Source: Candidatus Uabimicrobium amorphum (lineage in GTDB: Bacteria; Planctomycetota; Uabimicrobiia; Uabimicrobiales; Uabimicrobiaceae). From it: DNA of 64,000 bases. The position numbers and the translations under genes are program-made. Under the pieces are notes generated by a model. The model was not told the DNA's origin. It ran no database searches and was given only the letters and a program-made list of their open reading frames with translations. Position 1 is the first letter of the stretch; each line of letters opens with the position of its first letter. Location: NCBI RefSeq assembly GCF_009002475.1, contig NZ_AP019860.1, forward strand, positions 2,666,001 through 2,730,000. The letters are read 5' to 3'. Shown here piece by piece: positions 42,029 to 50,456 of the stretch.

Positions 42029-43158
42029 AAGTAAAAGCAAGGGTAATTGACTCAATTACTCTTGCGCAAAAAAATGAGTGGAACGCCCTAGTCGAAGCAA
42101 GCAATCCTTTCACACGCTACGAATTTCTCCAAGCACTAGAAACTTCAGGAAGTGTAGGAGGAAAAAGCGGTTGGATTCCACATTACATCATTGCCAAGCG
42201 CGGTAGTAAACTTGTTGGTGCCATACCATTATATCTCAAGTTCAACTCTCTAGGTGAATATATATTCGACTGGCAATGGGCTGGACTATACGAACAGCTT
42301 AACATGAACTATTTCCCCAAGTTTGTCATTGCCATTCCCTTCACTCCTGCTACGGGAAAAAGAATTCTCGTACATAATGATGAGCCTTTTGAGGAAATTG
42401 CCCAGGCAATGTTAGACCTGCTAATGCGTGAAGCCAAACGCAAAGCAAGTTCCATTCACTGGTTGTTTATCACTGCCGCAGAAAGCGACTTTCTCGAAAA
42501 ACATGATTACATTCCACGACTTACGTACCAATACCACTGGCAAAATAATCACTATGAAAGTTTCTCGCACTTTTTACAGCAACTCAAGGCAAAAAAACGC
42601 AACCAAATTAAAAGAGAACGACGTGTCGCAAACCATGTAGAGATCGAAGCCTTAAGTGGCAAAGATCTACTCCCGATCCATTGGGATCACATGTACATTT
42701 TTTACCTATCCACCATAGGAAAAAAATGGGCCTACCCATATTTAACACGCGCGTTTTTTGAGGATATCGCCACAAACTTTAGAGACAATGTGGTGTTGTT
42801 CATGGCAAAAAAAGAGGAGGAGTATGTGGCGGGGGCACTAAATTTTCGCGCAGGAGAGCATATGTATGGGCGCTATTGGGGGTGTACGGAGAAATTCTAC
42901 GATTTGCATTTTGAACTTTGTTATTATCAGTCGATTGAGTACTGTATCAACAATAACATCCGTCTTTACGAAGCGGGAGCGCAAGGTCAACACAAAATTC
43001 CTCGCGGTTTTTTACCCAACTACACACATAGCGCACACTGGATCAAAGAACCGGCGTTTTCACAAGTGATCGAAACGATCGTCAGCGAGGGCAACCGGCA
43101 CGCGCAAGACGATATAGATGAGTTAAACCAGCTCTCGCCTTTTCGTTGCGAAAATTAA
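42022..43158 (+). CDS. GNAT/FemAB-like acyltransferase of the DUF482 type
   Basis: 378 residues resembling PF04339 (peptidoglycan biosynthesis/recognition, DUF482) proteins: FTRYEFLQALETSGSVG near the N-terminus, PLYLKFNSLGEYIFDW, LKAKKRNQIKRERR and the C-terminal YEAGAQGQHKIPRGF, which I regard as characteristic. The fold is two GNAT-like domains as in FemAB. The acyl donor and acceptor are unknown. The start codon overlaps the end of the TonB-like gene by 7 bases, so it belongs to that operon. Repeat element B follows. Confidence 0.88.
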   Translation: MVKVKARVIDSITLAQKNEWNALVEASNPFTRYEFLQALETSGSVGGKSGWIPHYIIAKRGSKLVGAIPLYLKFNSLGEYIFDWQWAGLYEQLNMNYFPKFVIAIPFTPATGKRILVHNDEPFEEIAQAMLDLLMREAKRKASSIHWLFITAAESDFLEKHDYIPRLTYQYHWQNNHYESFSHFLQQLKAKKRNQIKRERRVANHVEIEALSGKDLLPIHWDHMYIFYLSTIGKKWAYPYLTRAFFEDIATNFRDNVVLFMAKKEEEYVAGALNFRAGEHMYGRYWGCTEKFYDLHFELCYYQSIEYCINNNIRLYEAGAQGQHKIPRGFLPNYTHSAHWIKEPAFSQVIETIVSEGNRHAQDDIDELNQLSPFRCEN

Positions 43159-43170
43159 AGTAGTTCTTTT

Positions 43171-43593
43171 GGTGTGCGATGCCCTCACCATCAAATAGCG
43201 CGATTATGATTTTGGTATAGGTATTCGTTGGTGTGCGATGCCCTCACCATCGAATTTAAGGTTTTAGCTTCGCTAAAAGCCTTAATTCTCATGCCTCTCC
43301 CACAGGGAGAGGCGTAATGCTTCTCTTTTGTAAAAAACAAAATTCACTTGAGTTGCGAGTCTTTGTAGGTGATGTACTTTATTTTGGTTTTTGTTGACGT
43401 GCATAAAAGAAAACAATAACAGTGGATTGGACGTGTTACGCCTCTCCCTGTGGGAGAGGCATGAGAATAGTAGCTTACAGCGAAGCTGTAACTACTTATT
43501 TGATGGTGAGGGCATCGCACACCAGTGAATACCTACAGCGAAGCTAAAACCTTAAATTCGCTGGTGTGCGATGCCCTCACCATCGAATACCAA
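43171..43593. repeat. Palindromic repeat element B (second copy of element A family)
   Basis: Outer motif GGTGTGCGATGCCCTCACC occurs at 43171, 43230 and 43563 in direct orientation and inverted at 43502-43523. The core (about 43221-43535) has left hairpins at 43256-43285 (TTTTAGC/GCTAAAA) and 43293-43313 (GCCTCTCCC/GGGAGAGGC), and right hairpins at 43440-43460 and 43469-43496 (TTACAGC/GCTGTAA). A truncated arm copy lies at 43536-43560. The central spacer has about 50 bases in common with element A. No coding capacity is seen in the 552-base gap apart from the element and a terminator. Confidence 0.85.
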
Positions 43594-43639
43594 AGAATGC
43601 CATAATGAGGTATCACACACGGCAAATACCTATAACTAC

Positions 43640-43678
43640 AAAAAAACGCACCACTCGTCTTGTTAACAAGTGATGCGT
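43640..43678 (-). terminator. Intrinsic terminator of the debranching enzyme gene
   Basis: On the minus strand ACGCATCACT pairs with AGTGGTGCGT (one mismatch) around a CTTGTTAACAAG palindrome, and is followed by a run of seven T. It lies 33 bases after the stop codon of the secreted debranching enzyme. This is the clearest intrinsic terminator in the window. Confidence 0.8.
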
Positions 43679-43710
43679 CATATTATTTTTACAGAACAGG
43701 CAACTATGGT

Positions 43711-45930
43711 TTAGTCGTTATCACTAACAAGAATCGCCATAGATCTCGCCTTTACCGTAAAACTACCTCCGACATTTGGCTGTTGTTGCCAATTGTCTAA
43801 GTTCACAAAGTCGGATTTTTCTCCATACCACGAACGAGCCAATACTTTCCAGTCACCTTGCGACCAATCGCCAAGGTTACCTACGGTGAAATCTTCCCAG
43901 TTTTCATTGTAAATGAGCATCAAATCTGGTTCACCTTGTTTTCCCCACCAGACAACAGAAAGTTGTGTTGGTGTATTAAACGCTTTATTTTCCCAAGTGT
44001 AGGTATACTTCGCGTTGTTGCTACTACCTTTTTGTGAATTATCCGCGTATGTAGGAAAGTGATCACGGCGAAAATGTGTCCATTTTTTGCGCAGTGAAAT
44101 TAGATTCTTTGTCCAATGAAACAACTCGCGTCCATAACGTGGACCATTAGGAGATTTATTGGTATTGCCGTCCTTGAGGTTCCAGTCAATCCAGTTCACA
44201 TTATTGATATAACTCGCGCCATTTTTCGACTCGTAGTTATATGTGTTATGTGCATCACTTTGTGTTTGTGCCCCAGATTTGGTACGGCCAAACTCATCGC
44301 CTTGTAGAATAAGTGGTACACCTTGTGAGGTTAATAAAACCCCCATCATCAGCTTTTCGCGTTCACGACGCAAGTTCTCATCGCCATTACTATCCCAACA
44401 GTTGTGAGATCCGTCGGCATCGTTGAAGTAGACGACATCGCGAAGAGTATATCCGTCATGACAGGTTAGCATATTGATAGAACGCCACGGTTTAGAGGAA
44501 GCGGATTCTCCCGCGGTTGATGTCGCTCCACGACCTTCGATGAGTCTTTTAAACAGACTGCGGTCCTTCATACCCGAAGCGGAAAAACGACGCATGTGGT
44601 CGCGATATCTTCCCAGCCACTTTGTCCAACGGTTGTTTGAATAGTTCCATCCACCGCTGTCCATGAAGTTCCACCACTGTCCACCCAAATCCCAAGGTTC
44701 TGCATGAAGATGTGCACCTTGAAATCGCGGATCGTTGTCCACCCAGTCGGCAGCATTTCCCGAACCATCGGCGAGTATGCGCGCTAAATCAAAACGAAAT
44801 CCATCTACACCATACACCTTATACCACATCGCTAAGGAATCATTTGTCCATCTTTTTGTGAAACGATTTCCACCAAAGAATGTCACATCGTTTCCCGTTC
44901 CGGTGTTATTGAAATAATATTTACCGTTCGCTGTGGAGCGATAGATTTCAGTATTGCATAACCCCATAAAATTGTAGTACTTTACCGCCAAACGGTTTTT
45001 GTGCTCCCATGGGCTTTGCTCTGCTGTGTGGTTGTAGACGACATCCATAAAGACAGCGATTTTTCTCTTGTGTAACTCGCGAATTAATTTCTTCAGTTCA
45101 ACAACTTGTTGTCCTTTGCGACTCGCATAACGAGCTTCTGGAGTAAAAAAGTTTGTTGTCATGTAGCCCCAGTGGTTGTAGCGATCCGGTAAATTACCTG
45201 TTTCTTCATCGTACTCCATCACTGGCATCAACTCAACAGCATTCACCCCTAGCTCGACAAGGTGGTCTAATCCGGCACTAAGTCCTCCAGGTGTTCTCAA
45301 ACCAGGCGTAGCTAAACCAAGATACGTTCCACGCTTTTGACGATCCAAACTTTGAATACGCGCGGTGTAATCCTGAACATGAAGCTCATACACGATTAGG
45401 TCGCGATGAGGTATTTTTACATATCCAGGATGGGTATCTTTGCGGTGATCGTAGACAATACTTTTACCACCACCGGCATACACTGATTCGTCACTATCCC
45501 CATAAGGAATGGAAAGAAAAACCCGAGAAAAACTTACATTTTGATTTAGATAGCTATATGGGTCATTTAAATAATATGTGTCGTTAAAACTCAGACCAAA
45601 GGGGGCTCCTGGACGAACATTATATGCTCCTTTAGCCCTGTACATATACAATAGTCCCTCGCCAACTCTTTGACCTCTAACTTTTATTTTCCAATTATCC
45701 CCATGCTTTTCCATGGGAATTTCTTGCGAGGGTTTTTGATCTTTCTCTGCGGAGAACAATAACAAATCGACTTGTTGTGCATTAGGAGAGTACACAACAA
45801 AGTGTACCCAATTTGCAGCATCTATATGTGCACCATACTTCTCTTCAGAAGAAGCGGCTGTTTCAACATTAGCAAAATCAGCACAAACAGTAGCTATTGC
45901 AAACAGAGTTATCAATAAAACTCTTGTCAC
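43711..45930 (-). CDS. Secreted GH13 isoamylase/glycogen-debranching-type enzyme
   Basis: Hydrolyses alpha-1,6 branches of glycogen- or starch-like glucans. GTG 45930 follows AGGGGA and starts a signal peptide ending VCA-DF, so the enzyme is exported. A CBM48-like N-terminal domain (about 25-150) precedes the (beta/alpha)8 barrel with DVVYNHT, GFRFDLAR (nucleophile Asp about 381), HAEPWD (acid Glu about 410) and TCHDG (about 490), so the catalytic triad is intact. A beta-rich C-terminal domain closes it. 739 residues. GlgX-type enzymes are normally cytoplasmic, so export suggests use of external glucans. Confidence 0.93.
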   Translation of the reverse strand: MTRVLLITLFAIATVCADFANVETAASSEEKYGAHIDAANWVHFVVYSPNAQQVDLLLFSAEKDQKPSQEIPMEKHGDNWKIKVRGQRVGEGLLYMYRAKGAYNVRPGAPFGLSFNDTYYLNDPYSYLNQNVSFSRVFLSIPYGDSDESVYAGGGKSIVYDHRKDTHPGYVKIPHRDLIVYELHVQDYTARIQSLDRQKRGTYLGLATPGLRTPGGLSAGLDHLVELGVNAVELMPVMEYDEETGNLPDRYNHWGYMTTNFFTPEARYASRKGQQVVELKKLIRELHKRKIAVFMDVVYNHTAEQSPWEHKNRLAVKYYNFMGLCNTEIYRSTANGKYYFNNTGTGNDVTFFGGNRFTKRWTNDSLAMWYKVYGVDGFRFDLARILADGSGNAADWVDNDPRFQGAHLHAEPWDLGGQWWNFMDSGGWNYSNNRWTKWLGRYRDHMRRFSASGMKDRSLFKRLIEGRGATSTAGESASSKPWRSINMLTCHDGYTLRDVVYFNDADGSHNCWDSNGDENLRREREKLMMGVLLTSQGVPLILQGDEFGRTKSGAQTQSDAHNTYNYESKNGASYINNVNWIDWNLKDGNTNKSPNGPRYGRELFHWTKNLISLRKKWTHFRRDHFPTYADNSQKGSSNNAKYTYTWENKAFNTPTQLSVVWWGKQGEPDLMLIYNENWEDFTVGNLGDWSQGDWKVLARSWYGEKSDFVNLDNWQQQPNVGGSFTVKARSMAILVSDND

Positions 45931-46059
45931 CTTATGTCCCCTATTTCAAAATTTAATGGAAATTTACATATATTTTATTTAGTATAACAAAAATTTACGC
46001 AAAAAGAAACAGCCCTAATGGATAATAAAATTTAGCCGTAAACTCTGAAGAGTAAACAC

Positions 46060-46842
46060 ATGACAAAACCGTTAAAAATTTATTGGTCTGCCAGCTTAAA
46101 AAACGGAAAAAAAAACTTTGGAGATTGGTTATCCCCAACGATATGCGAAATCATAACACGCCGCAGAGTTGTATGGGCACCACCTCAAAAATGTGACCTC
46201 GCAGCTGTCGGAAGCATTTTGCAAAAATTTACCAAAAATCGTTGGTGGCGACCTGTAAAAAACATTTGGGGAAGTGGCTTTTTAGAACAAAAGTCACCTT
46301 TTTGCAGCCAGCACAATTTTCATGCAGTCCGCGGTAAATACAGCGCGCAAATTATTCGCAACAAAGACATTGAAATACTAGGAGACCCGGGGCTACTATG
46401 TTACCTTTTATCAACCCCCTCTCCACACAAAAAATATGCACTTGGTATTGTACCACACTACAAAGATCAAGAAAATAAACTCGTACACAACTTTGCCAAA
46501 AACAACAAACACGTTGTGGTGATTGATATACTATCAGATCCACACAATTTTATTCAGCGCGTTCAGGAATGTGAGATTATTTTATCTTCTAGCCTTCATG
46601 GACTTATCGTTGCCGATACATTTTCTATTCCCAACGCCTGGGTATGTTTATCGTCTCTTGTTCGCGGTAATGGGTTCAAATTTTACGATTACTATAGTGC
46701 TTTTGGTATAGAGACAGCGCAGCCATTCCCCTTCAACGCACAAACAACGCTAAAAGAAATCGAATGTATTCCACAAAACTATTCACGACAACATATAAAT
46801 ACGATACAACAAAAATTATTACAATCGTTTCCCTTACTCTAA
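46060..46842 (+). CDS. Polysaccharide pyruvyl transferase-family protein
   Basis: 260 residues. KNFGDWLSPTICEII near the N-terminus and SSSLHGLIVADTFSIP near residue 175 are the two signatures of the family, which adds pyruvate ketals to sugars or, in distant members, other groups. The middle GDPGLL segment fits as well. It is soluble and has no signal peptide. hslO starts 12 bases downstream, which gives no functional hint. The substrate is unknown. Confidence 0.82.
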   Translation: MTKPLKIYWSASLKNGKKNFGDWLSPTICEIITRRRVVWAPPQKCDLAAVGSILQKFTKNRWWRPVKNIWGSGFLEQKSPFCSQHNFHAVRGKYSAQIIRNKDIEILGDPGLLCYLLSTPSPHKKYALGIVPHYKDQENKLVHNFAKNNKHVVVIDILSDPHNFIQRVQECEIILSSSLHGLIVADTFSIPNAWVCLSSLVRGNGFKFYDYYSAFGIETAQPFPFNAQTTLKEIECIPQNYSRQHINTIQQKLLQSFPLL

Positions 46843-46854
46843 GGATAAAAAGCA

Positions 46855-47727
46855 ATGAAAGATGATACACTAGTCAAGTACATAAGCGACTCAAATAACT
46901 TACGCATAATAGCAATTGATGCTTCTATTACCGTTGATGATGCACGTATTCGCCATCGCCTTTTTCCTATTCCCGCAATTGCTTTAGGACGCTTGTTAAT
47001 TTCGGGTATTTTAACAGCATCGACAATGAAAGAGGGGGCTATGGTTAGCTTGAAAGTACAAGGTGATGGTCCGCTTGGATTTATTACGGTTGATGCCACC
47101 TACGATGGACACGCTCGTGGCTACTGTCAAAACCCACACTTCGATGTTGAAAATGTACAAAATAGCAAAATATCGCCATACATAGGCAATGGGCAACTAA
47201 AAGTGGTAAAGCGTATAGATCATGAAACGGACCCGTACACAGGCATTGTAAATCTATATACAGGTGAAATAGGCGAAGATATTGCCTACTATTTTTTGTC
47301 ATCGGAACAAATTCCTACTGCGATTAGCCTAGGCGTTTACTATGGAAAAGATGGTAGAGTCGCGGCGGCGGGAGGCATTCTTGTACAGGCCTTGCCTCCA
47401 CAAAAAGAAGAATTTCTCGCAAAGCTAGAAACGATATTTGCAAAATCTCCTTCGATTACGGATCTCGTTTTAAATGGAGCAGACGCGGATGGAATTGTCC
47501 AGGCATACTTACCTGGTTTTGATCTTAAACGGCTCGAAGCGAAAGTGCCGATGTTTAAGTGTTTTTGCCAACGCTCACGTTCAGAAAAAGCAATTATTTC
47601 ACTGGGAAAAGAACAACTGCAAACAATTAAGGAAGAAGACGGAGAAATAGACATTACCTGCGATTATTGTGGCCAGCATTACTTTTTTAGCGAAGATGAT
47701 TTACAAAAATTGTTAGATGAGATGTAA
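46855..47727 (+). CDS. hslO: Redox-regulated chaperone Hsp33
   Basis: Cytoplasmic holdase activated by oxidative unfolding. The N-terminal domain has RIIAIDASITV, AIALGRLLISGILTA, LKVQGDGPLG and the GHARGYC segment. The C-terminal redox switch has the four zinc-binding cysteines as CFC and CDYC (about residues 230-270). 290 residues is the normal length. Shine-Dalgarno AAGGA lies before ATG 46855. A perfect hairpin follows the stop. Confidence 0.97.
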   Translation: MKDDTLVKYISDSNNLRIIAIDASITVDDARIRHRLFPIPAIALGRLLISGILTASTMKEGAMVSLKVQGDGPLGFITVDATYDGHARGYCQNPHFDVENVQNSKISPYIGNGQLKVVKRIDHETDPYTGIVNLYTGEIGEDIAYYFLSSEQIPTAISLGVYYGKDGRVAAAGGILVQALPPQKEEFLAKLETIFAKSPSITDLVLNGADADGIVQAYLPGFDLKRLEAKVPMFKCFCQRSRSEKAIISLGKEQLQTIKEEDGEIDITCDYCGQHYFFSEDDLQKLLDEM

Positions 47728-47732
47728 AGGTT

Positions 47733-47758
47733 AGAACGATCCCCGTTGGGATCGTTCT
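47733..47758. terminator. Shared hairpin between convergent hslO and cysN
   Basis: AGAACGATCCC (47733-47743) pairs perfectly with GGGATCGTTCT (47748-47758) around a CGTT loop. It lies 6 bases after the hslO stop and 10 before the end of the leftward cysN gene. It is symmetrical, so it may serve both genes; neither side has a long T-run. Confidence 0.6.
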
Positions 47759-47768
47759 TCATAAAAAA

Positions 47769-49550
47769 CTATACGCGAAAAATAATATGTCGCTCTTGTA
47801 AGTAGTCTTTTACTTTAGAAATAGATTGGTCTATCGCGGAAACTTCAATCTCGATATCAAAGTTAATGTCGGTAGTGATTTTGTCCCCTACCCACACCGT
47901 GATTATTTTATCCGAACCGATGAGCAACTTGAGAATTTCGAGTTCTTTTTGCCAAACCTCAATCGCAGTAACCAGTAAAATAGCTCCGGCATCCAGCATA
48001 ATATTCGCAATTTCTCCTAGACGTCGAAAGTGCTCTTGCTGAACATCTGTTTTTTGCTTAATATCCGCATCCACACCATATAAAACGTTACCGATACCTA
48101 AAAAGTATACAAATTTACCATCGTTAAACAACTTGGCTTCTAAAGCCTTCGCAAAAGTTTTCTTTCCCACTGCCTTCGGCCCGGTAATGAGTATCAACGT
48201 AGACTTTTGATTGTATTTTTCAGCGCGTCTTAGGGAAGAGATCATACTCTTTTCCCATTTGTAGTTACGCAAAAGTGCCTGTTTACGAATAGTCGAATAT
48301 TGATCTTTTACTGTCTCGCGTATGATGCCTCCGCCACAAATTTCATAGTCGTCGACAATCACAAAACGGCTAGTTTTTACCGAAAAACTCGCGGTATCAA
48401 ATGCCAAACTCTGCCGTAATTTGAGTACACACTCCGCAACGCTATTGTGCGTAACTTCACGTTGATTTTCAAACTGTTGGAGATTGGAGGCATTCATCAC
48501 CTTATTTATTTTTTCAATATGAAACTGCGTTTTCGCTGTACCATACTTTAAAGTATACACTTTTTGCATTTCTAGAGGTTTTCGCCCTAGCCAAAAAAGG
48601 CTCACAAGAATAAGAGATGAGCATGAAGGTTCAGGGTCGGCCACACGTGCCACTAAATCTCCGCGGCGAACATAAAGCTGTTCTTCCAAAGTAAACCCAA
48701 CGGCTTGCCCAGCGGTAGCCTCACGACATTCCTTTTTAGGAAAAGTCTCAATCGATTTTACGCGTCCTCTTTTACCTTGAGGAAAAAAGACAACGTCATC
48801 TCCTTCGTGCAAAACTCCCAGATCAATTGTTCCTGAAACAATGCGACGGTTATCTCCCTCAGCAGCAAACTTGTACACATCTTGCACCATCATACGCATA
48901 GGGAAATCGACAGGGTGCGGTTTTTTTTGCAACAGATCCATCACCTCTAACACACTGTGTCCTTCATACCATGGTGTCTTTACCGATGACGAAACAATAT
49001 TGTCTCCCTCGCGACCACTTACCGGGATAAAAATATCGACTTTCAACCCAAACTTTGTAAGGAATTCTTGGTACTCATTGACGATGGCGTTGTATTTTTC
49101 CTCATTGTAGTCGATAAGGTCCATTTTGTTAATGAGTACCACAACTTGTTCGATCCCCAACATCGAGAGCATATAGCCATGCCGCCGCGTGTTCTCCTGT
49201 ACACCTTCATCAGCATCAATAACAAGTAGCGCCGCTTCCGCCTGCGAAGCACCTGTAATCATATTTTTCAAAAACTCTATGTGCCCAGGAGCATCAATAA
49301 TCACATAATAACGCTTATCTGTTTTAAAAAAAATACGCGCAGCATCGATGGTAATTCCTTGAGATTGTTCATCTTTAAGAGCATCGAGCAAAAAAGCATA
49401 CTCAAATGGTTTTGCATTGCGTTCGCATGTCGACTTTACCTGTTCTAACTTTCCTTCGGGCAACGAGTTGGTATCCACAAGTAAACGACCAACTACGGTA
49501 CTTTTGCCATGATCAACATGCCCCACAACAACAATATTCATGCGCTCCAT
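47769..49550 (-). CDS. cysN: Sulfate adenylyltransferase GTPase subunit CysN fused to a degenerate APS kinase
   Basis: Residues 1-410 are Cys[21 protein letters not shown] and NKMDL of the EF-Tu-like GTPase and its beta barrels, which drives APS formation with CysD. Residues about 420-593 align with APS kinase (CysC) but have lost the active site: the P-loop reads GPKAVGKKT with Lys where Ser/Thr is needed, LDGD has become LGIG, and the FISP segment has become AIEVW. This half should not make PAPS. Its [14 protein letters not shown] segment still shows the ancestry. The start shares one base with the cysD stop. Confidence 0.9.
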   Translation of the reverse strand: MERMNIVVVGHVDHGKSTVVGRLLVDTNSLPEGKLEQVKSTCERNAKPFEYAFLLDALKDEQSQGITIDAARIFFKTDKRYYVIIDAPGHIEFLKNMITGASQAEAALLVIDADEGVQENTRRHGYMLSMLGIEQVVVLINKMDLIDYNEEKYNAIVNEYQEFLTKFGLKVDIFIPVSGREGDNIVSSSVKTPWYEGHSVLEVMDLLQKKPHPVDFPMRMMVQDVYKFAAEGDNRRIVSGTIDLGVLHEGDDVVFFPQGKRGRVKSIETFPKKECREATAGQAVGFTLEEQLYVRRGDLVARVADPEPSCSSLILVSLFWLGRKPLEMQKVYTLKYGTAKTQFHIEKINKVMNASNLQQFENQREVTHNSVAECVLKLRQSLAFDTASFSVKTSRFVIVDDYEICGGGIIRETVKDQYSTIRKQALLRNYKWEKSMISSLRRAEKYNQKSTLILITGPKAVGKKTFAKALEAKLFNDGKFVYFLGIGNVLYGVDADIKQKTDVQQEHFRRLGEIANIMLDAGAILLVTAIEVWQKELEILKLLIGSDKIITVWVGDKITTDINFDIEIEVSAIDQSISKVKDYLQERHIIFRV

Positions 49551-50431
49551 TACATGTACCCATCCTTTCGCAACGACTCTAGTCCTCCACCGTCATCTTT
49601 GTCCTGGGCACGTCCTGAACGTTCGGCGATATTGGAAAATTTTCCTGTTTTTAATTCTTCCACGATATCATCTACGTTTTTTGCACAAGAATTTACTGCT
49701 AAGGTACAAGGTTCACATCCCAAAGACCGGTAGCGTTTTCCTTCTCCTTGGTCATAATACAGTGATACCGTGGGAATATTTTCTCTCTGAATATATTCCC
49801 ATATATTCAGTTCCGTCCAATCAAGGAGAGGATGAATACGCACGTGAGTACCAGGAGCGAACTCTGTTTTATATTGGTTCCAAAACTCGGGTGGTTGGGC
49901 ACTAATCTCCCAATTATTTTCTACGTTTCGTGGTGAAAAGTATCGTTCTTTGGAACGGCTACCTTCTTCATCAGCTCTTACTCCAACAATGACTCCTGTA
50001 AAGGGTTCATTATTGTCCCATACATCGTATTGTCCCGTACTATGGTTTATTTTATATCTTTTGCCCGTACCACTCAGCGTGTCGCGCAGTGCCTTCGTTT
50101 TTAGCAATGAACAACATTCAATGCGCGTGATATTCCCATCGGGAAACGTTTGTTTTTCTGCCAAGGCTTTTTCATTTTGTCCATAAACTAAATTTAGTTT
50201 CCATTCCATTGCCAATTGGTCACGATACTCAATCATTTGTGGAATTTTATAATTGGTATCTATGTGTACCAGAGGAAAGGGCACATGTCCAAAAAAGGCT
50301 TTGCGCGCCAGCCATAATAAAACAGTGCTATCCTTTCCTATTGACCATAACATTGCCAAGTGTTTAAAATTACTATAGGCTTCGCGAATGATATGAATAC
50401 TCTTGTTTTCTATTTGCTCTAAATAATTCAT
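49550..50431 (-). CDS. cysD: Sulfate adenylyltransferase small subunit CysD
   Basis: ATP pyrophosphatase that joins AMP to sulfate, giving APS with CysN. The PP-loop is SIGKDST (about residues 30-36, SGGKDS in canonical form), followed by [26 protein letters not shown], the [10 protein letters not shown] region and [12 protein letters not shown]; the family C-terminal [19 protein letters not shown] is nearly exact. 293 residues versus about 302 in E. coli. It lies 25 bases after the pnkp stop and overlaps cysN by one base. No cysH or cysIJ is in the window. Confidence 0.95.
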   Translation of the reverse strand: MNYLEQIENKSIHIIREAYSNFKHLAMLWSIGKDSTVLLWLARKAFFGHVPFPLVHIDTNYKIPQMIEYRDQLAMEWKLNLVYGQNEKALAEKQTFPDGNITRIECCSLLKTKALRDTLSGTGKRYKINHSTGQYDVWDNNEPFTGVIVGVRADEEGSRSKERYFSPRNVENNWEISAQPPEFWNQYKTEFAPGTHVRIHPLLDWTELNIWEYIQRENIPTVSLYYDQGEGKRYRSLGCEPCTLAVNSCAKNVDDIVEELKTGKFSNIAERSGRAQDKDDGGGLESLRKDGYM

Positions 50432-50456
50432 GTTTTACTTTCTTTGGAATTAAACA

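Noticed and set aside
46060..47727. Functional link between the pyruvyltransferase-like gene and hslO
   Set aside because: They are 12 bases apart, but known roles are unrelated and nothing in the sequence adds support beyond adjacency.
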